A stretch of 64,000 bases of DNA from contig CM065392.1 in the NCBI GenBank assembly GCA_033060915.1, forward strand, positions 6,167,501 to 6,231,500. Direction: 5' to 3'. This document shows positions 54,983 to 64,000 of the stretch, in pieces; the first letter of the stretch is position 1, and the number at the start of each line of letters is the position of its first letter. This DNA comes from Euryodendron excelsum (Eukaryota > Streptophyta > Magnoliopsida > Ericales > Pentaphylacaceae). Below the pieces are notes generated by a model, which was not told the DNA's origin, ran no database searches, and saw only the letters and a list, made by a program, of their open reading frames with translations. The position numbers were made by a program, and so were the translations under genes.

Positions 54983-56713
54983 CAAATATAGAACAAATGC
55001 AGTAGTGCTCTAAAACTATATGTACATCAACTCTCACTGTTACAAATGACAAAGCATCTATCAACAAATAACAAGGCACCTATCACTCTACCACATAAGT
55101 AGATCACAAACGAGGTAGACTACAATGACATGGCCCAATAGGTTCACAAGGCTATCAAGACTCTACATACACACCTAATACAGACATATATATATATATA
55201 TAAATATATGTATGTATAACAATATCTTCTCATGTGAAAGAAAGAATCCCAAGCTGAGCTCAGAGGCCACCAGTGCGGATATGTGCCTTTGGGGCTTCTG
55301 TGCTTCAAGTCATCAAATTGATACCTTTGGGTCAGAGAAAGGTGAGCCCAATAAAAGTTTCCTTCAATGAGAGAGTGCCACTTGCACTCTAAAAAGAGCC
55401 ACGTAAGTCTGCATTGAGTGCAAGTTTTGAAAAGGGTCACTCTAGGAAAAGTCTTTGGTCAACAATTGGAAGGAAACTTGTTTGATTAGGAGTTCTATAA
55501 TGTTCTAAGATGAGAAGCTTAAAAGTATAAGGCTCATCATTTGATAGGTTTCAATTAGTAATTGAAGTTTAATAGCTTCAGTTTGATTTTGAGGATTTGT
55601 ACAACATTTATGAACTTATTTTTATTTAGATTTCAGATTTAATGAGAAAAAGTAAATAAGGAAAATAAAATTACTTGGATAATTTATTTTTTGGTGGGAA
55701 CCATAAAAAAAACATTAAGTTTTTGATAGATGTTTATTCACTTACTTTCCATTTCTCTAGCCGAACCAAACAAAAGCATTAAATATAACTCCACCGATTT
55801 CATTTCTGTTTTGTTTTGTTTTTCCCTTTATCTTAAAAAAAAATTAAATTCAAAAACCAAACACAAGGTACAACAAATAGTTGAGACAAAAAATTAACTT
55901 TGACACAGGTGTTGAAAGAAGTGATTACAAAACGACAATGATAATTACAAGTCCTAATATTAGAGTTTTTTCTTTCTTCTTAAACAAGACTCAAAAGCAA
56001 CTTCAATGCTCTATCTTCCTCAGAACATTGATGACACAACATGAAAAGACTTATAATTCTAAGTCAAGTTTTTGGGTTTTTAAAGCGTAAGGAATTAAAA
56101 AACTTATCAATCTCAAAAAAAGCCACATAATAAAGAAAGTTTAAACCCAATCACATCAAAGAAATTATAAAGAAATTGCTTACCTTCATTGTGTAGCAAT
56201 GCAAATGTATTCTAAATTTCTTTTACTAAATTACCCATATAATATCACAACTCCATTAACTTTTACTTGGTATACTAGTTTTAGTTCTTCTACACTAAAT
56301 CCCACCCAAGTAAACCCTACAAAATATGTTGCATTTCCTATCAAAAATAGCCTTACCATTTGGCAAGGCCATTCACAAGATCAAAGTGTACTAAAAAGTT
56401 CATTAACTTAATTATTAAAAAGGTAGGTCAATGCATATGGTAGCTCAGTACACACAATCCTCCTACCACTCCAGGAGTTCTTGTACCATCGCGTGTAAAA
56501 GTACTGTTTTCCTCTTTCGAACCGTGAATCAACATACCGAAAGTTGCATCAGTATTCAAATTGTCTCTTTCGGCATACAAAAATGGCATGCTTGACACAC
56601 CTCTAATCAGCTGCATTTTTAGTCACTTATCAAAGCTTTGTCCTCTAGCAACTGGTATCCTAATCCCTTTCTTAAATCAATGCACAGCAATATATATATA
56701 TATATATATATAA
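54983..56713. other. Intergenic, no gene recognised
   Basis: AT-rich, with a short (TA)n near 55187-55205. A mixed-composition block at 55200-55460 contains a 98-codon frame on the minus strand of unknown meaning. Confidence 0.45.
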
Positions 56714-56902
56714 TTGGTTTCTTGGGTGAATTTTAGGCAGACATATGTGGTTTGGAATATTTGACTGCTACACTTTTTTAGTTTAAAAAATAGGCAGTCA
56801 AACCCTTTGTGGTTTTAAAAATCGACAGGTAGACCCTCTGAAGTATATTTCGTGAAGTATATTTTATTAGTTGATTATGTAAAAGACATTTATGCCCTTA
56901 TA

Positions 56903-56967
<65 letters not shown>
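56903..56967. repeat. Compound (CT)n(CA)n microsatellite
   Basis: About 13 CT units followed by about 19 CA units, in the left arm of the fold-back element. Confidence 0.95.
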
Positions 56968-56969
<2 letters not shown>

Positions 56970-57473
56970 TATAAAAACAACAATAATATCAACAAAATAG
57001 TTTACACAATCAAATATTATTAAACAAAAATATCTTATTATTAGAAAAAACAAATATCATTAAACAAAAATTACATATTACGAAAAATGTTAAAAATTCC
57101 TAAAAATTATTATTTTTTAACAAAGACACATATTAAATATTGAAACACAACAAGAAGACAAAAAAAAAAACCCCAAATATTTTTTTTAAAACAAAAATCA
57201 CAATGTAAATCTTAACATAAAAAGTAGTATAATACAATTATATTAATTATATAGGTGAGGGACCCACCTAAAGTAGTATCAGTACGAGTTTTTGTTGGTA
57301 AAAATAAATAAATTGGTGGGTTCCTCATATACATAATTAATATAATTGCTTTAAATTACTTTTTATGTTAGGATTTACATTGTAGTTTTTTGTTTAAAAA
57401 AAATATTTGGGATTTTATTTAATAATATTTAATTGTGTAAACTATTTGTTGGTATTATTTTTGTTATTACAAA

Positions 57474-57502
57474 GTGTGTGTGTGTGTGAGAGAGAGAGAG
57501 AG
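57474..57502. repeat. Compound (GT)n(GA)n microsatellite
   Basis: The complement-strand counterpart of 56903-56967 in the right arm, but much shorter. Confidence 0.92.
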
Positions 57503-57686
57503 TAAAGGTATAAATATCTTTTATATAGTCAACTAATGAAATATACCTCATGGAATATATCTCAGAAGCCTACTGTCAATTTTTAAAATCACAAAAGGTC
57601 TAACTGCTCATTTTTTAAATTAAAAAGATCAAACTATTGATATCCCAAATCACAATAGCTCTGGTTGAAATTCACCTTGGTTTCTT

Positions 57687-58050
57687 AAACAAACTTAACA
57701 TTCTACCTATCTATACGGCCAAAGTGCTAAGATACTGAAATATTTGTGGGCCCATCCCATGAATCAATTCTTTAACATTAGAAGTTGTAATTATTAAAGC
57801 CATTGTGACACAAACTCTACATGCATGACTACACAGAAATATATATATATATATATATATGATTATCTATTTTTTGTATAAAACCCACTAATGCAATTGT
57901 GTGGAAATTGTTATACACGTGTAAGAAAAATGTGTTACATGGAGCTCTATGGTGTCCTTATCATCAGTAAAAGAAGTGTGGAGCGTAAAGCTGTGTTCAA
58001 AGACAAAATTTGGAATTTTGTTCAACTCTCTAGAATAACTGCCAGTAAAG

Positions 58051-58105
<55 letters not shown>

Positions 58106-58419
58106 GCATGTACAATCTAGAAGGGGTCCTCCACCATTACACACTTCAACTCAGAAAGGCTAGTAATTGTCCCATATATATGACTAGTTGTGTGATGACA
58201 AGGAAGGGGTCACACATTTCTGGTGTCGGTGGCTTGGCTTTTGCCATGGTTGGACATGATCAAGCACTTAATGGGGTGAGCATCCATGGTCAAATTAAAC
58301 TTTCACAATTCATTTTATACTTATTCCCTCTAGCCTAATTTATAATTGATTCACATTTTTCAGCCAATTAAGGCTAATAGGATCAATCAATTAAGATTAA
58401 TCTATCCGTCATTATCATC
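57687..58419. other. Intergenic, no gene recognised
   Basis: Contains (TA)n at 57840-57860 and a long (TC)n at 58052-58102. The frames spanning the microsatellite are judged artefacts. Confidence 0.5.
58052..58102. repeat. (CT)n microsatellite
   Basis: About 25 uninterrupted CT units. Confidence 0.95.
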
Positions 58420-58755
58420 GTTAAATGCTTTCAATCAATCCATAGATCAATTTTTAGTGAGTAGAGAATTAGGATCACTCAATCTAGAATAATCTAATCT
58501 GACATTCTCGTTAAATATGCTTTCAATCAATCCATAGATCAATTTTTAGTGAGTAGAGAATTAGGATCACTCAATCTAGAATAATCTAATCTGACGTTCT
58601 CGTTAAATATGCTTTCAATCAATCCATAGATCAATTTTTAGTGAGTAGAGAATTAGGATCACTCAATCTAGAATAATCTAATCTGACATTCTCGTTAAAT
58701 ATGCTTTCAATCAATTCATAATTCAATTTTTTTAGTGAGTAGAGAATTATCACTA
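58420..58755. repeat. 92-bp tandem repeat, about 3.5 copies
   Basis: TCAATCAATCCATAGATC recurs at 58431, 58523, 58615 and (diverged) 58707, an exact 92-bp period. The complete units differ by only a few bases (for example GACATT versus GACGTT, and a shorter spacer before the first). Each contains AATCTAGAATAATCTAATC. No coding meaning seen. Confidence 0.9.
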
Positions 58756-59106
58756 GGATAAGCAAGGTTCTTGTTCTCGGTGAATTTGAGTAGGGAATTT
58801 TCAGTAGGGTAAGGTATAAGTGCCTTAATACTAATAATTAATTTTAATTAATTTCCAAGTGCAAGCTCAACCCGTTGTTCTAAATCTTCAAGAAATACAT
58901 AACAACATTGCCATTTTAATGTGATTGGTTGCTTTAGTGATTGCATTGAACAAAACATGTATTGCCGACTGTATTTGAAACTATAGAAACAACAATAACA
59001 ACTTTGATGATAAATTATTACACGTTCTTTTTTTGTGTCGGTTGTGCGTCTGCTTGCATCTAATTCAATTCAAATAATGGTATTGTTCCTTCTTGAATTT
59101 TTTGTT

Positions 59107-60760
59107 AGAAAAAACGTGGGTTTGTGGATAAAAGAAACGACGTTAAATCTAGACGAGGTAAAAAGACAAAGGTTGCAAAATCATTCGGTCTTGATTTTCT
59201 AACATATTTATTAGAAAATGAACCTCAGAATTACAAATAAGCAATATCTTCTCCGGAAGCACCTTTGTGGAAAGAGACTATCCATAGTGAAGTTAAGTCA
59301 ATTCTGCAAAATCATATGTGGGAACTGGTGGATCTTCTATCTGGTAATAAACCCCTTGGATACAAGTGGATATTCAATAGGAAGATGAAAGCAGATGGTT
59401 CAATTGACAAATACAAGGCCAGACTTGTAGTCAAAGGCTATAAGCAGACCGAAGGAGTGGATTATTTCGATACATATTCTCATATAACCAGAATAACGTC
59501 CATACGTATTTTGATAGCCTTTGTGGCTTTACATAGTCTTGAGATTCATCAAATGGATGTTAAGACGGCATTCCAAAATGGAGATTTGAATGAGGAGATT
59601 TACATGGAGCAACTTGAAGGGTTCATTATTCCTGGCAAAGAGAAAAAGGTATGCAAACTTATAAAGTCTCTGTATGGACTAAAACAAGTCCCGAAACAAT
59701 AGCATGAGAAGTTTGACAATGTTATGCTATCAAACGGCTTCAAGATAAATGAATGTGACAAGTGTGTTTATGTGAAGAACACTGCTCATGGTTATGTCCT
59801 TATTTGTCTTTTATGTAAATGATATGATTATCATTGGTAGTAATAATGATATCATTAAAGTTACTAAGAAATTGTTGAACAGTAAGTTTGACATGAAGGA
59901 TCTAGGGATGCAGATATTATACTTAGTATTAAGATTACTAAAACATTTAAGGGATATGCGTTATCACAGACCCATTATGTCGAGAAGATATTCGATAAGT
60001 TTAATAAGTCTGATAACTATCTAGCAAGCATACCCATAAATTGTCATCCACATCTATACAAGAACGATAAAGAGGGCATATTGCAATTAGAATACTCACG
60101 GATAATTGGCAGTTTAATGTATCTTATGAATTGCACACGTCCGAATATTGCTTATGTGGTAAGTAGACTGAGCAGATATACGAGTAACCTAGGGTCAAAC
60201 CACTGGAAGGCCATAGTTAGGGTTCTCAGGTATCTGAGATTCACCTTGAATTATGGGCTGCACTATACAAGATATCCAGTTGTTGTAGAAGGTTACATAG
60301 ACGCAAATTGGATATCTGACACTAGAGACTCTAAATCCACAAGTGGATATGTGTTTACTTTAGGAGGAGCAACAATATCTTGGAAATCCTCAAAACAAAC
60401 TTGCATAGCCAGATCCACCATGGAATCTGAGTTTATCGCTTTAGATAAAGCAGGAGAGGAAACAGAGTGGCTTTGTAACTTTCTGGAGGATGTTCCCGTG
60501 TGGCCTAAACCAGTCTCTGCTATCTGTATACATTGCGATAGTCAATATGCAATAGCAATAGCACAAAACCACATGTATAATGGGAAGTCACAACATATAC
60601 GTTGACGACATAATACTGTGAGGCAAATGCTTTCGAATGAAATTATATCCATTGATTACATCAAGTCTAAGGACAACATTGCAGATCCGCTTACAAAAGG
60701 CTTAACGAAAGATCAAGTAGAGAATTCATCGAAGGGAATGGGCCTTAAGCCTATGACTTA
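59107..60760 (+). pseudogene. Copia-type pol fragment: reverse transcriptase and RNase H, broken
   Basis: The translation shows the RVT_2 order: KAFLW-like APLWKETIHSEVKSI, then YKWIFNRKMKADGSIDKYKA, QMDVKTAFQNGDLNEEIYM and KLIKSLYGLKQ. A catalytic-box region follows with YVND in place of the usual YVDD. RNase H follows with [38 protein letters not shown] and ADPLTKGL. Breaks are a TAA at 59238-59240, a TAG at 59700-59702, frameshifts near 59790 and 59910, and a stop at 60603-60605. Gag, protease and integrase are absent upstream of 59107. It is an inactive, 5'-truncated copy in plus orientation. Confidence 0.9.
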
Positions 60761-61356
60761 AAAAGTTGCCATAATGGCAACCCAACCTAGCTGACTGGAG
60801 ATCCCAAGATCTAGATTCAACGGGACAACTGAATTGTGCGTGACTTAGGATAAATCAATGAGGAACTCGTTCCGCTGTCCATTTCTATGATGAAATAGTG
60901 ATAACCTGTAAATAGTGTTTAGGATGAGCTTCGCTCTTAATGATTCTTATACCTTGGAATTCCAAGTGAAGTATAGCAGGATACTCTTACTAAGAGATCA
61001 CCTATATGAGTATGAAGGGGCTAATTCTTTGACAAATTCTTGAGGCTAATTTCTCTAGAGTATTCATGAATCTACCAGGCATTGGTTAGGGCCAAAATGA
61101 ACACAACCGAATGGATCACTAGATGATTGGAAAGGAAACGTGTGAGTGCTATTGTCTTGGTTTATACAAACGGCTGAACAGTTCAAGACATCATATTCAT
61201 TGGTTAGCCAAATAAACCCAATGGTATTTTACTAGGGAAGGTTCAAAGCCAACAGCCACCTTTCCCGATGCGGCAACTTTCTACCTGTACTCTCTCTCTC
61301 TATCTGTCTAATCAGCATCATCATTTGCATTTTTCATTTCTAGCCAATCTCATTCA
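60761..61356 (+). other. Non-coding 3' region of the Copia element
   Basis: About 0.6 kb between the end of pol and the purine tract. No reading frame; a CT-rich patch lies near 61290. Such spacers are usual in some Copia lineages. Confidence 0.6.
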
Positions 61357-61357
61357 T

Positions 61358-61366
61358 GTGGGGGAT
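61358..61366 (+). other. Polypurine tract of the Copia element
   Basis: GTGGGGGAT directly precedes the TGTTAG start of the 3' LTR, where plus-strand DNA synthesis would begin. Confidence 0.65.
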
Positions 61367-61810
61367 TGTTAGAAAAACAGGGGTGTACACCCATTATTTT
61401 GTTGATCTTTGAGCCAATATAAATGTGGGACCTATACATCCTTTGTGTCGGGTCTTGGTGCCGCCGCCACTGCCTGCCCGTCCGATTCGGGTCGGGTCGG
61501 GTCGGGACGTGGACGTGGGTTCTGTTCGACTCTTATCTTTTGGGTCAGGGTCAGAGTTAAATTAATTAATTACTTTTATATTAATTAATTTAATTTTCTG
61601 ACGGTTGATCGAACAGATGTGTCCGTTGACTGGTACCGTTCCGACGAAGTAGTGTGTCCATCTGGTAAGGGGTTGTTTGGCTGTTGGTACCTGTTCGAAC
61701 CAGTATTTCGAACAGGCACCTGGGCTCTATAAAAAGGACAGCATTCTAGCATCCATTTGGATCCGAATTTTGTTGCATAAAACAAATATTATTATTCTTC
61801 TTCTTCCTCT
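61367..61810 (+). repeat. 3' LTR of the Copia element, probably truncated
   Basis: Starts TGTTAGAAAAACAGGGG after the purine tract, carries a TATA-like CTCTATAAAAAGGAC near 61726, and stops at 61810 where a different sequence begins. The interior has tandem GGGTCGGGTC near 61487-61506. No 5' LTR is present in the window for comparison. Confidence 0.65.
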
Positions 61811-62591
61811 TGTCGCGCCCCGATTTTTGGGTGTCCAAGGTCCTTTCGGCTCGGAAACCAAAAGTACGGAATTCTGTCACTAGAATTCATCCTCCTTGAA
61901 GGACAAGTGCGACTAGATTTGAAATTGGTTTGACTAAGGGCTTTCAGAAAAATAAGAGTTGCCACCTAACTTGATTAAGGTAAGTTAGGGCACCTAAAAC
62001 TAAGTGTTAATCCGAAGATTAAACTTAGGGTTTTTTTTTTTTTTTTTGAAAAATGTTTTGAAAACTCCCTCAAGAGAAGGTTTTTAAGAAAATAGGTTGT
62101 TTGGCAACCTTTGGAAAGATTTAAGCCCTTTTAGAAAATAACCCCATTTTGGTCATTTGAAAACAGAAATCTATGGTTCGGGGGTTGGTTACGTATAAGG
62201 AAGATATCCTAAGTTCATCACCCTACCCCGCCCTTTCGGTACCTACATGTCTAATCACCCTTTGTTTACTCACTAGAATAACCGATTACCAATGTCCACT
62301 TAATATCCACTTTACAATTTTGAAAATGGGGTTTAGTCATCACCTTTCAGATGGATGATGCATGATGCAAATTTTTGGAAGAAGTTTGAAAATAATGAGG
62401 GTTTTGAAAGAGTTTGGAATAGAAATTTTGAAGTGATTGGAATTTTTGAAAAAGGGATTGGAATTGAAATAAAAGTTATGACTGCACTATTCTAGGTTGC
62501 TTACGTATCTCATTTGGCAAGAATCATGTCAATCGTAGTTTGGGCAAGAGCCTGATGGAAAATAGGTGCATTAGGGCCTTTGGAAGGCTTG

Positions 62592-62754
62592 AAGATACTT
62601 TGAGGTCTTCGGAAAAGTTTAAGACACTTTGAGGTCTTTGGAAAAGTATAAGACACTCAGAGGTATTTGAAAAAGTTTAAGATACTTGGAGGTCTTTGGA
62701 AAAGTTTAAGACACTTTGAGGTCTTTAGAAGTTGAAGACTCTTTGTGGCCTTGG
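62592..62754. repeat. 29-bp tandem repeat, about 5.7 copies
   Basis: Units of AAGACACTTTGAGGTCTTTG plus GAAAAGTTT start at 62592, 62621, 62650, 62679 and 62708, with a shortened unit and a partial one at 62735. Units differ by a few bases each. Confidence 0.92.
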
Positions 62755-63229
62755 AAGTTTTGACTTGAAATTGAATGGTGGAGCGTTTTGAAAATATTTT
62801 TGGATCAACTTAAGAGAGTTTTGAAAAAATGCCTTGGCATGTCTCAAGAAAACTTGAAAGTGTTATTGAAGTCTTGTTTTAAAAACCTTGGATGCATGAC
62901 TTTAGAATGTTTTGATGAATTAGTTTTTTAAAGTGGTTTTTGGAAATGACTAAGGGTTTGGAATCCTAATGTGGACAACCTTAGAGGTTATTCTTGATTT
63001 ATCACTTGTCCTTGAAATCCCAAACCATGAGAGGGCTAGGGATACCTTAGGTTTGTGACAATTTGAAAATATTTTTGGAAGTGCCTTAAAGATGGAGTGT
63101 AAGAACATTTGAAGAGTTTATGGAGTTGGATTTTTGAAATCAAGAGTAATAGGAGGTTTTGGAAAAATGGGCTATGAGAATAGTTTGAAATTGAGTGATT
63201 ATTTCAAAAAGGGTTTAAGAGTTGGAACC

Positions 63230-63475
63230 TTGAAGCATATTAACCTAGATTGGGTTAGCTTAGGGTTAGGGGTGACCTAAGGTTAACTCACTTGGATTAG
63301 GTTAACCTAGGGTTAAGATGACTTATGGTTAACTAACTAAGGTTGGGTTAACCTAAGGTTATGGATGACTTAAGGTTAACCAACTACGGTTAAGTTAACC
63401 TAAAGTGAGTGAACTAGGGTCAAGCTAACCTAGGGTTGATCAACTAGGGTCAAGTTAACCTAGGGTTGGATTGGA
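63230..63475. repeat. Degenerate GTTAACCTAGGGTT repeats
   Basis: Variants of GTTAACCTAGGGTT and GATNAACTAGGGTCAAG recur roughly every 30-40 bp over about 245 bp. The AGGGTT core recalls the plant telomere repeat, but spacing and sequence do not fit telomeric DNA. Confidence 0.7.
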
Positions 63476-64000
63476 AATGGTCTTGAAAGTTGGTTTAATG
63501 CACTTTTGGAAAGAGCTTTGAAAAACAAAACATTTTATGCAATGGACTTTGGTGGACAACCTTTTTGAAGATCATTTTCATGAAAATTTTGACTCTAGCC
63601 AAGAGTATGGTTTAGATGGTTGGTGTTTGGAGACCATTCCAAGGAAGGTTTCCTCATGGCCATTATAACTATTATTTTGACAAGAGTGTAAAGGGTCCAA
63701 AAATCAACATGGTGATGACAACCTTTTAAGGCACCATTTTTAATGCAAAGATAGAGCGAATGCATTTTTGAAAATCATCTTTGGAGAAGGATTTTGAAAA
63801 CCATTTTTGAAGGGAACCATTTCATCAAGAGAGGGTTCATATGGCCAAACAAAAGGAAAACCACTCAAGAGAGGGCTCCATGGCACCATTCCAACTACTA
63901 CATTTAAAGGAATGGAAATCTTGAAAATTAGAGAATTAGAAAGTAACCCTTCTGCAAATTAAAATATCATGATGTCAAAATGAGAGTTAGAGGGTTTGTA

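Larger units (their letters stand above)
56724..57676. mobile_element. Fold-back Mutator-like element (953 bp)
   Basis: Two arms of about 450 bp are inverted copies of each other. Left starts GGGTGAATTTTAGGCAGA; right, on the minus strand, GGTGAATTTCAACCAGAG. The centre pairs AACATAAAAAGTA with TACTTTTTATGTT. A perfect 10-bp duplication, TTGGTTTCTT, flanks it (56714-56723 and 57677-57686), matching the 9-10-bp duplications of Mutator-like elements with long inverted repeats. Complementary microsatellites sit at matching places in the arms. No transposase is encoded. Confidence 0.88.
61811..64000 (+). repeat. Long LTR-like sequence, possibly gypsy Tat/Ogre type, runs off the edge
   Basis: Begins TGTCGCGCCCCGATTTTTGG exactly where the Copia LTR stops, and includes AGAGTTGCCACCTAACTTG near 61950. 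Both features recall the start of very long LTRs of Tat/Ogre-type gypsy elements. The remaining 2 kb is G/T-rich, poor in frames and internally repetitive. With no second LTR or coding region in view, the assignment is tentative. Confidence 0.4.

Noticed and set aside
57891..58338. Frames across the (CT)n microsatellite
   Set aside because: Their length comes from the repeat itself (Leu-Ser runs).
58420..58755. CRISPR-like array
   Set aside because: The repeat has no unique spacers: whole 92-bp units are near-identical, and the DNA is a plant nuclear sequence.
63230..63475. Interstitial telomeric repeat
   Set aside because: AGGGTT cores occur, but not as contiguous 7-base units; spacing is 30-40 bp and irregular.

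Overview
The window is nuclear DNA of a flowering plant, most likely a eudicot with a large, transposon-rich genome. The evidence is canonical GT-AG introns, an AT-rich background, plant-type Copia, LINE, hAT, Mutator and Tourist-like elements, and one intact gene whose protein matches plant villins. I see no bacterial genes, operons, CRISPR arrays, rRNA or tRNA genes.

Layout. Positions 1-3447 hold the 5' end of a decayed Copia retrotransposon on the minus strand (gag remnant, primer site, long LTR), running off the left edge. Positions 3448-20500 are gene-free and filled with element remains: a TIR element at 4.8-5.4 kb, a LINE reverse-transcriptase fragment at 5.5-6.2 kb, a complete 337-bp miniature LTR element at 7.8-8.1 kb, gypsy-like LTR debris at 9.2-11.5 kb, a LINE tail split by a hAT element at 13.0-14.2 kb, a GC-rich segment at 16.2-17.0 kb, a Tourist-like MITE at 18.0 kb and a 1.2-kb miniature LTR element at 18.4-19.6 kb.

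The only convincing intact gene is a villin of the VLN2/VLN3 type on the plus strand. A probable non-coding first exon ends at 20832, a 6.7-kb intron follows, and 22 coding exons run from 27649 to 50522. All junctions are GT-AG and all phases agree, giving an uninterrupted 953-residue protein with six gelsolin-like repeats, a low-complexity linker and a C-terminal headpiece. One coding exon is only 11 nt long. The last 100 bp of the terminal exon region are duplicated in tandem just after the stop codon, and the second copy keeps an open frame. The introns hold most of the transposons: several non-autonomous hAT elements with 8-bp target duplications, a Tourist-like MITE, LINE fragments, a Copia LTR, a Mutator-like element, and nested insertions at 33.3-35.0 kb and 46.7-47.9 kb.

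Downstream of the villin (50.6-64 kb) I see no intact gene. There is a third Tourist-like MITE, a 60-bp perfect duplication, a 953-bp fold-back Mutator-like element, a 92-bp tandem repeat, a degenerate Copia pol with its 3' LTR (59.1-61.8 kb), and from 61811 to the right edge a long LTR-like sequence with a 29-bp tandem array.

I found no undescribed multi-gene system. The observations most worth checking are the duplicated headpiece-coding segment, the micro-exon, the long 5' intron, the perfect fold-back element, the two miniature LTR elements, and the insertion with a paralogous empty site. All family assignments come from reading the sequence and from recall of the families; nothing was searched.
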